From the NCBI GenBank assembly GCA_023412855.1, contig JAEZRJ010000038.1, forward strand, positions 1 to 10,832: 10,832 bases of DNA, read 5' to 3'. The translations under genes and the position numbers were made by a program. Below the pieces are notes generated by a model that worked only from the letters and a program-made list of their open reading frames with translations, was not told where the DNA came from and searched no databases. Shown piece after piece: positions 6,407 to 10,832 of the stretch (its first letter is position 1; each line of letters opens with the position of its first letter). This DNA comes from Bacillota bacterium (GTDB lineage: Bacteria > Bacillota > Clostridia > Lachnospirales > Lachnospiraceae).

Positions 6407-7306
6407 ATGAACAAAATACTGGGTCTCGATAGAAAGTTTGTAATCTATGAAACGAACAGACTGCTCGGCTCTGTCGGCGGCGTGCTCCTATACGCCATCG
6501 GCGTAAATCTGTTCATTGTACCCCAAGGGCTGTATACCGGGGGAATCATGGGACTTTGTCAGGTAATACGTACCGTGCTGGTGGAGTATATGGGACTGCC
6601 GTTTCATAACTTCGATATTGCGGGTTTGATTTATTATGTAGCCAACATTCCGCTTTTCGTTGTGGCAATAAAGAAACTGGGGCGAATCTTCTTCGCCAAG
6701 ACGATCATTTGTGTGACAGCAATGTCATTTTTTCTCTTTATTGTATACATTCCCTCTGTGCCAATCATGGATGATAAGCTGGCATCCGGCCTTATCGGGG
6801 GAATCCTCTGCGGGGCCGGCATCGGACTTTGCCTGAAAATGGGAAGCTCCGACGGCGGAACGGATATATTGGGCGTGCTGTTGATTCGCTGGAAGAAAGA
6901 TTTCAGCGTAGGTAAAGTAACGCTGATCGTAAACGTTGTGCTGTATCTTATATGCCTGTTCCTCTTCGATGTGGAGACCGTGATTTATTCTTTGATTTAT
7001 GCTGCAGTAACCTCCTTCGCGGTGGATAAGGTATATTCCCAGAATATCAATGTGGAAGTGAGCATTATCACGAAGAACGCCTGCGAGGAAATGGAACAGG
7101 AGATATTCACGAAGCTGGAACGGGGAATCACGAAATGGAAGGCGCTGGGCGCTTACACGGACAACAACGCAGAAGTATTGTATATGGTAATATCGAAATA
7201 CGAGATTGGACGGCTGAAATATATCATACGCAAATATGATCCCAATGCTTTTGTGGTAATGAATGAGGGCGTGAATGTAAGCGGGAATTTCCTGAAGAAG
7301 TTATAA
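6407..7306 (+). CDS. YitT-family membrane protein (DUF161 repeats plus C-terminal DUF2179)
   Basis: A 299-residue integral membrane protein of the YitT family, common in Firmicutes; its transported substrate or role is not established. About five to six hydrophobic helices can be seen (roughly 20-42, 70-88, 98-118, 126-145, 170-188 and 190-207). The family block SSDGGTDILG lies at 147-156, at the end of the fourth helix. The soluble C-terminal part (about 216-290) matches DUF2179, with the characteristic RGITKWKALGAYT (239-251) and a final NEGVNVSG (286-293). An upstream ATG at 6380 would add nine residues (MTELRKEAF) but has a poorer ribosome binding context. It starts 33 bases after the EAL gene stops with no terminator between, so co-transcription is likely, and a strong hairpin terminator follows. 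Possible functional coupling to the upstream cyclic-di-GMP phosphodiesterase is an inference from position only. Confidence 0.88.
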   Translation: MNKILGLDRKFVIYETNRLLGSVGGVLLYAIGVNLFIVPQGLYTGGIMGLCQVIRTVLVEYMGLPFHNFDIAGLIYYVANIPLFVVAIKKLGRIFFAKTIICVTAMSFFLFIVYIPSVPIMDDKLASGLIGGILCGAGIGLCLKMGSSDGGTDILGVLLIRWKKDFSVGKVTLIVNVVLYLICLFLFDVETVIYSLIYAAVTSFAVDKVYSQNINVEVSIITKNACEEMEQEIFTKLERGITKWKALGAYTDNNAEVLYMVISKYEIGRLKYIIRKYDPNAFVVMNEGVNVSGNFLKKL

Positions 7307-7313
7307 TAGTAAG

Positions 7314-7350
7314 AAAGAGATGTCCGGATTTTGAGAGGACATCTCTTTTT
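7314..7350. terminator. Strong intrinsic terminator, possibly bidirectional
   Basis: AAAGAGATGTCC (7314-7325) pairs perfectly with GGACATCTCTTT (7337-7348) around an 11-base loop, followed by T to 7350. It ends the EAL-YitT operon. Read on the minus strand the same stem is followed by TTTCTTACT, so it may also stop transcription from the convergent DUF1846 gene, for which I saw no separate terminator in 7351-7425. Confidence 0.9.
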
Positions 7351-7425
7351 ATGTCATAGGAAAATACGCATATTATGGAAAGAATGGATGCGCAGCAAAG
7401 CACAGCTCTTGTTCTGGCGTAGGAT

Positions 7426-8910
7426 TTACTTATGATAAACCCGATTCGTCTCATAAGTCGGTTCGCTCGTAAGATTCATTCCTAATCGTTTGAACGTCTT
7501 CTCGTCCACGGAAGAAAGGATGACAGTGGAGTGAACCTGGCAACCCTTCAGCTTCGGGATCTGGGACAATGCCAGTTTCGCGTCCGTATCCGTTGCGGCG
7601 CTCATGGAAAGGGCAATTAATATTTCATCCGTATGTAGTCTTGGGTTGTTTCCGCCCAGATAGTCCGTCTTCAAGGTCTGAATAGGTTCAATGGCCGTTC
7701 GGGATATAAGGTGTTCGTCGTGGTCGATTCCGCTGAGAACCTTCAGTGCATTGAGAAGGGCAGCGGCGGAGGCTCCGAGCAGGTCGGTAGTTTTTCCGGT
7801 AATGACCTGACCATCAGGCAGCTCGATGGCTGTCGCAGGATGGCCGGTATTTTCCTGCCTCATAAGCGCCATGGGTACTACCTTCCGCTCTGAGGTATTG
7901 ATAGAAGCCTGCTTCATCAGAAGCTCCAGCTTATAAACGATTTCCTTGGAACCCAACACATCTTTTTTTCTATCGCACAGTGCTTGATAATAGCGGCGGA
8001 TGATTTCCTGCTTGGAAGCTTCCTTGCATACTTCGTCGTCTATCATGCAGTTGCCGGCCATGTTGACGCCCATGTCGGTAGGCGATTTATAAGGGCTGTA
8101 GCCGAGAATCTGTTCGAACATCGCGCTCAGCACGGGGAAAACCTCGATGTCTCTATTATAGTTAATTGTAGTCTCTCCATAAGATTCCAGATGGAAGGGG
8201 TCTATCATGTTGACATCGCTCAAATCGGCAGTAGCGGCCTCGTAAGCCACGTTTACCGGATGCCGCAGAGGCAGATTCCATATGGGGAAAGTCTCGAACT
8301 TGGCATATCCTGCCGTAATACCCCTCTTGTGTTCGTGATAGAGCTGGGAAAGGCAGGTGGCCATCTTGCCGCTGCCCGGACCGGGAGCCGTAATGACTAC
8401 CAGCGGTCTGGAGGTCTCGATGTAATCGTTCTTCCCGTAGCCCTCGTCACTGACGATATGGGCGATGTCGCCGGGATATCCCTCAATAATATAATGAAGA
8501 TAAGACTTGATTCCGAGGCTCGACAACCTTTCCCGGAAATGATCCGCAGTGGGCTGACCGGTATACTGGGTAATGACCACGCTGCTCACCATGAAATCCA
8601 TGGCGCGGAAGGCGTCCAGAAGGCGCAGCACATCCATGTCATAGGTGATGCCGAGATCGCCCCGGATTTTATTCTTTTCGATGGCGTCTGCGCTGATGAC
8701 GATAACAATTTCCGCCTGATCCTTAAGCTGATGCAGCATTTTCAGTTTGCTGTCCGGATGGAAGCCGGGGAGGACTCTGGAAGCGTGAAAGTCGTCGAAG
8801 AGCTTGCCCCCGAATTCCAGATACAATTTATTGCCGAACTGGGCGATTCTTTCGCGAATGTGTTCGGACTGCATTTTTACATATTTGTCGTTGTCAAATC
8901 CTATTTTCAT
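7426..8910 (-). CDS. DUF1846 (UPF0371) family protein, conserved unknown
   Basis: A 494-residue soluble protein of the conserved DUF1846 family; the biochemical function is, to my knowledge, not established. The N-terminus is typical (MKIGFDNDKY..REREAQ-like helix, then LYLEFGGKLFDD at 29-40 and ASRVLPGF at 43-50). A glycine-rich stretch TAPGPGSGK (174-182) resembles a phosphate-binding loop and precedes MATCLSQLYHEH, suggesting nucleotide or phosphate binding, which is inference. Other marked blocks are INYNRDIEVFPVL (249-261), SPTDMGVNMAGNCMIDDE (276-293) and NNPRLHTDEILIALSMSA (421-438). No signal peptide or membrane segment is seen. AAGGAA at 8918-8923 lies seven bases before the ATG and supports the start. 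It begins 40 bases after pyrG ends with no terminator between, so the two are probably one operon. The opposite strand carries a long open frame that I regard as a shadow. Confidence 0.9.
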   Translation of the reverse strand: MKIGFDNDKYVKMQSEHIRERIAQFGNKLYLEFGGKLFDDFHASRVLPGFHPDSKLKMLHQLKDQAEIVIVISADAIEKNKIRGDLGITYDMDVLRLLDAFRAMDFMVSSVVITQYTGQPTADHFRERLSSLGIKSYLHYIIEGYPGDIAHIVSDEGYGKNDYIETSRPLVVITAPGPGSGKMATCLSQLYHEHKRGITAGYAKFETFPIWNLPLRHPVNVAYEAATADLSDVNMIDPFHLESYGETTINYNRDIEVFPVLSAMFEQILGYSPYKSPTDMGVNMAGNCMIDDEVCKEASKQEIIRRYYQALCDRKKDVLGSKEIVYKLELLMKQASINTSERKVVPMALMRQENTGHPATAIELPDGQVITGKTTDLLGASAAALLNALKVLSGIDHDEHLISRTAIEPIQTLKTDYLGGNNPRLHTDEILIALSMSAATDTDAKLALSQIPKLKGCQVHSTVILSSVDEKTFKRLGMNLTSEPTYETNRVYHK

Positions 8911-8950
8911 TTTTGGGTTCCTTAATATTTCATTTTATTAAATCAAGCTT

Positions 8951-10555
8951 TTATTCTTTATGCTCCACAGCCGCAGCTATAAGGCCCTTGAATAGCGGAT
9001 GGGGTCTGTTGGGCCTCGACTTCAGTTCGGGATGGGCCTGCGTAGCGACGAAGAAGGGATGCGTGGGAATCTCGCACATTTCTACGATACGTCCGTCGGG
9101 AGAAAGGCCGGATAATTTTATTCCGTTCTCCGTAAGGGCGGCGCGGTAATCGTTGTTCACTTCGTAGCGGTGTCTGTGCCTTTCGTGAATAGTATCTTTA
9201 CCATATAAGCTGTATGCCTTGGAGTCCTTGTCCAAAATGCACGGATAGGAGCCAAGCCTCAGGGTGCCTCCGATGTCCTCCACGTCGTTTTGGTCGGGCA
9301 TGAGGGCGATGACGGGGTGAGTCGTACTTGGATTCAGCTCCACGCTGTGCGCATCGTTATAGCCCAGCACGTTACGGGCGTATTCTACGATGGAAAGCTG
9401 CATGCCAAGGCAAAGTCCCAAGAACGGAATATTATGGGTCCTCGCATAGGTGATGGCATTTATCTTGCCTTCGATACCGCGGCTGCCGAAGCCGCCCGGA
9501 ACGACGATGCCGTCCGTACCGCCGAGCAGTTCGTCCGCATTCTCCGGAGTTACGGTCTCCGAGTCTATCCACCGGATAATGACGTTCACCCGGTTGGAGA
9601 TGCCTCCGTGTTTCAAAGCTTCTGCTACGCTGATATAAGCATCGTGAAGCTGGATATACTTACCTACAAGGGCAATGGTCACTTCGCCCGAAGCGGTGCG
9701 CAGGGATTCCACCATATCTTCCCAATCGCTTAAATCAGGTTCGGGACAGGGGAGCTCTAAGCATTCGCAGGCAACCTGTGCCAAATGCTCTTTCTCCATG
9801 GCAAGAGGCGCTTCGTAGAGGTATTCTACATCCAGATTCTGCAACACCCGATTATTGGGCACGTTACAGAACAGAGCAATCTTATCTTTGATGCCCTGGT
9901 CCAGCGGATGCTCGCTGCGGCATACGATAATGTCGGGCCGGATTCCCATTCCCTGAAGTTCTTTTACGCTGGCTTGTGTGGGCTTGGTCTTCATTTCCTG
10001 TGAAGCTCTCAGATAAGGAATCAGGGTAACATGAATCAGAATGGCGTTTTCCCGCCCTACCTCATGCTGGAACTGCCGGATGGATTCTAAAAAGGGCTGG
10101 CTTTCGATGTCGCCTACGGTTCCGCCTACCTCAATGATGGCTATCCTCATTTCCTGATCGCTGAAGTTACGGTAAAAGCGGCTTTTGATTTCGTTGGTTA
10201 TATGAGGGATTACTTGAACCGTACCGCCGCCGTAGTCGCCTCGTCTCTCCTTTTGAAGGACAGACCAGTAAATCTTGCCGGTGGTAACGTTGGAGTTTTT
10301 ATCCAGATTTTCGTCGATGAACCTTTCGTAATGTCCGAGGTCTAAGTCTGTCTCAGTTCCGTCGTCGGTAACGAAGACCTCCCCGTGTTGGATGGGATTC
10401 ATAGTACCGGGGTCGATATTGATGTAGGGGTCAAACTTCTGCATGGTCACTTTGTAACCACGCGCTTTTAAAAGTCTTCCTAAAGATGCGGCTGTAATTC
10501 CTTTTCCCAGACCAGAAACGACGCCGCCTGTTACGAATACGTATTTTACAGGCAT
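8951..10555 (-). CDS. pyrG: CTP synthase (glutamine-hydrolysing)
   Basis: Makes CTP from UTP, ATP and glutamine, the last step of pyrimidine nucleotide synthesis, in the cytoplasm. The 534-residue product is of normal family length. The synthetase domain begins with VKYVFVTGGVVSGLGKG (3-19), including the SGLGKG phosphate loop, followed by KFDPYINIDPGTMNP (40-54), GEVFVTDDGTETDLDLGHYERF (58-79) and GGTVQVIPHIT (110-120). The class I glutamine amidotransferase domain (from about 290) has GGFGSRG (354-360), GLCLGMQ (380-386) with nucleophile Cys382, and the His508/Glu510 pair in QAHPE. The frame is open for 28 more codons upstream to an ATG at 10639, but GAGGAGG five bases before the ATG at 10555 and the family N-terminus at MPVKYVFVTGG fix the start. 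It appears to be the first gene of an operon with the DUF1846 gene. Its leader contains a long hairpin that may regulate expression. Confidence 0.97.
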   Translation of the reverse strand: MPVKYVFVTGGVVSGLGKGITAASLGRLLKARGYKVTMQKFDPYINIDPGTMNPIQHGEVFVTDDGTETDLDLGHYERFIDENLDKNSNVTTGKIYWSVLQKERRGDYGGGTVQVIPHITNEIKSRFYRNFSDQEMRIAIIEVGGTVGDIESQPFLESIRQFQHEVGRENAILIHVTLIPYLRASQEMKTKPTQASVKELQGMGIRPDIIVCRSEHPLDQGIKDKIALFCNVPNNRVLQNLDVEYLYEAPLAMEKEHLAQVACECLELPCPEPDLSDWEDMVESLRTASGEVTIALVGKYIQLHDAYISVAEALKHGGISNRVNVIIRWIDSETVTPENADELLGGTDGIVVPGGFGSRGIEGKINAITYARTHNIPFLGLCLGMQLSIVEYARNVLGYNDAHSVELNPSTTHPVIALMPDQNDVEDIGGTLRLGSYPCILDKDSKAYSLYGKDTIHERHRHRYEVNNDYRAALTENGIKLSGLSPDGRIVEMCEIPTHPFFVATQAHPELKSRPNRPHPLFKGLIAAAVEHKE

Positions 10556-10560
10556 TATTA

Positions 10561-10567
10561 CCTCCTC
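10561..10567 (-). promoter_or_regulatory. Ribosome binding site deciding the pyrG start
   Basis: On the minus strand GAGGAGG lies five bases before the ATG at 10555. This rules out the longer frame starting at 10639, which has no such site in front of it. Confidence 0.9.
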
Positions 10568-10573
10568 AGCGAT

Positions 10574-10589
10574 TGCATATATGCATATA
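10574..10589. repeat. TGCATATA tandem pair forming a 12-bp palindrome in the pyrG leader
   Basis: TGCATATA occurs twice in a row, and TGCATATATGCA (10574-10585) is a perfect palindrome. It lies seven bases upstream of the pyrG ribosome binding site, where it could be a protein-binding site or a weak hairpin; it may also be chance in AT-rich DNA. Confidence 0.4.
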
Positions 10590-10642
10590 GACATTAGTTT
10601 AAGAGTGAATAGATATCGTTTTATCTTGCCGAATGGCATAAA

Positions 10643-10684
10643 ACATTACTTAGGAAGCTCGTTGTTTAGTTCCCTAAGTAATGT
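10643..10684 (-). promoter_or_regulatory. Long hairpin in the pyrG leader, candidate attenuator or operator
   Basis: The + strand arm ACATTACTTAGGAA (10643-10656) and TTCCCTAAGTAATGT (10670-10684) pair over 14 bp with one bulged base and a 13-base loop. On the minus strand the stem is followed by TTTTAT, a short T run. The upstream arm directly touches the -10 box, so transcription would start inside it and the hairpin would form at or near the 5' end of the pyrG mRNA. It could be a terminator-type attenuator, a 5'-stabilising stem or a protein operator. Confidence 0.6.
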
Positions 10685-10690
10685 ATTATA
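10685..10690 (-). promoter_or_regulatory. pyrG -10 box
   Basis: A perfect TATAAT on the minus strand lies 130 bases upstream of the pyrG ATG. No good -35 hexamer is seen at 16-18 bases, so the promoter may be weak or factor-dependent. The predicted start is near 10679, inside the first arm of the leader hairpin. Confidence 0.55.
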
Positions 10691-10778
10691 CAATGGGTAG
10701 TCACCAAAAATCTACTGTTTCTATCAAAAAAATTTAGAAATCTTTTATACATGGTAAAATATTTTCATAATTATATTA

Positions 10779-10807
10779 TTGATTTATCGAATATCAGTCT
10801 CTATAAT
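10779..10807 (+). promoter_or_regulatory. Near-consensus promoter pointing out of the window
   Basis: TTGATT (10779-10784), a 17-base spacer and TATAAT (10802-10807) make a strong sigma-A type promoter on the + strand, divergent from pyrG. Transcription would start near 10814. No start codon for its gene is visible before the window ends, so the gene lies to the right. Confidence 0.7.
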
Positions 10808-10832
10808 GGAAGAAACGACGATTTACGAATAG

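Noticed and set aside
92..7404. 13-base match GCAGCAAAGCACA at 92-104 and 7392-7404
   Set aside because: A 13-base match between two places in an about 10.8-kb window is expected about once by chance, and the surrounding bases do not match.
7984..8925. 313-codon open frame on the + strand
   Set aside because: It is antisense to the DUF1846 gene, which has a recognisable family and a ribosome binding site; the opposite frame has no family resemblance.

Overview
The window looks like chromosomal DNA from a low-to-moderate GC, Gram-positive anaerobe of the Clostridia, most likely a Lachnospiraceae-type gut bacterium. This is inferred from strong GGAGG-type ribosome binding sites, short intrinsic terminators, an intracellular clostridial-type GH3 glycosidase, a YitT-family membrane protein, a DUF1846 protein and the general protein flavour. 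No rRNA or other taxonomic marker is present, so the assignment is tentative. There are five confident protein-coding genes; I found no tRNA, rRNA, CRISPR array or transposase.

Layout. Bases 1-228 form a striking non-coding element: a perfect 32-bp inverted repeat at its two ends (1-32 and 197-228), continued inward as an imperfect stem to about 65/163, enclosing two adjacent hairpins that both carry the loop TCCG. Bases 229-771 hold no convincing gene. They are C-poor, first G-rich and then strongly purine-rich, with an imperfect 26/27-nt tandem repeat just before the first gene. Bases 772-3060 (+) encode a cytoplasmic GH3 beta-glucosidase-type enzyme followed by a clear terminator. A roughly 400-base intergenic region with two overlapping -10 boxes precedes a two-gene operon (+): a membrane sensor with two periplasmic-binding-type domains, a degenerate GGDEF domain and an apparently intact EAL domain (3470-6373), then a YitT-family membrane protein (6407-7306). 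A strong hairpin terminator at 7314-7350 separates this operon from a convergent pair on the minus strand: pyrG (CTP synthase, start best placed at 10555) followed by a DUF1846 protein (7426-8910). Upstream of pyrG is a -10 box directly abutting a long hairpin, and at the right edge a near-consensus promoter points out of the window on the + strand.

How the genes work together. The EAL protein and the YitT protein are likely co-transcribed (33-nt gap, no terminator), suggesting solute sensing linked to cyclic-di-GMP breakdown and to an uncharacterised membrane function. pyrG and the DUF1846 gene are 40 nt apart and are probably co-transcribed from the pyrG promoter. The GH3 gene stands alone and fits intracellular breakdown of imported beta-linked oligosaccharides. 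The least explained part of the window is the first 770 bases, above all the hairpin-bearing inverted repeat at 1-228.
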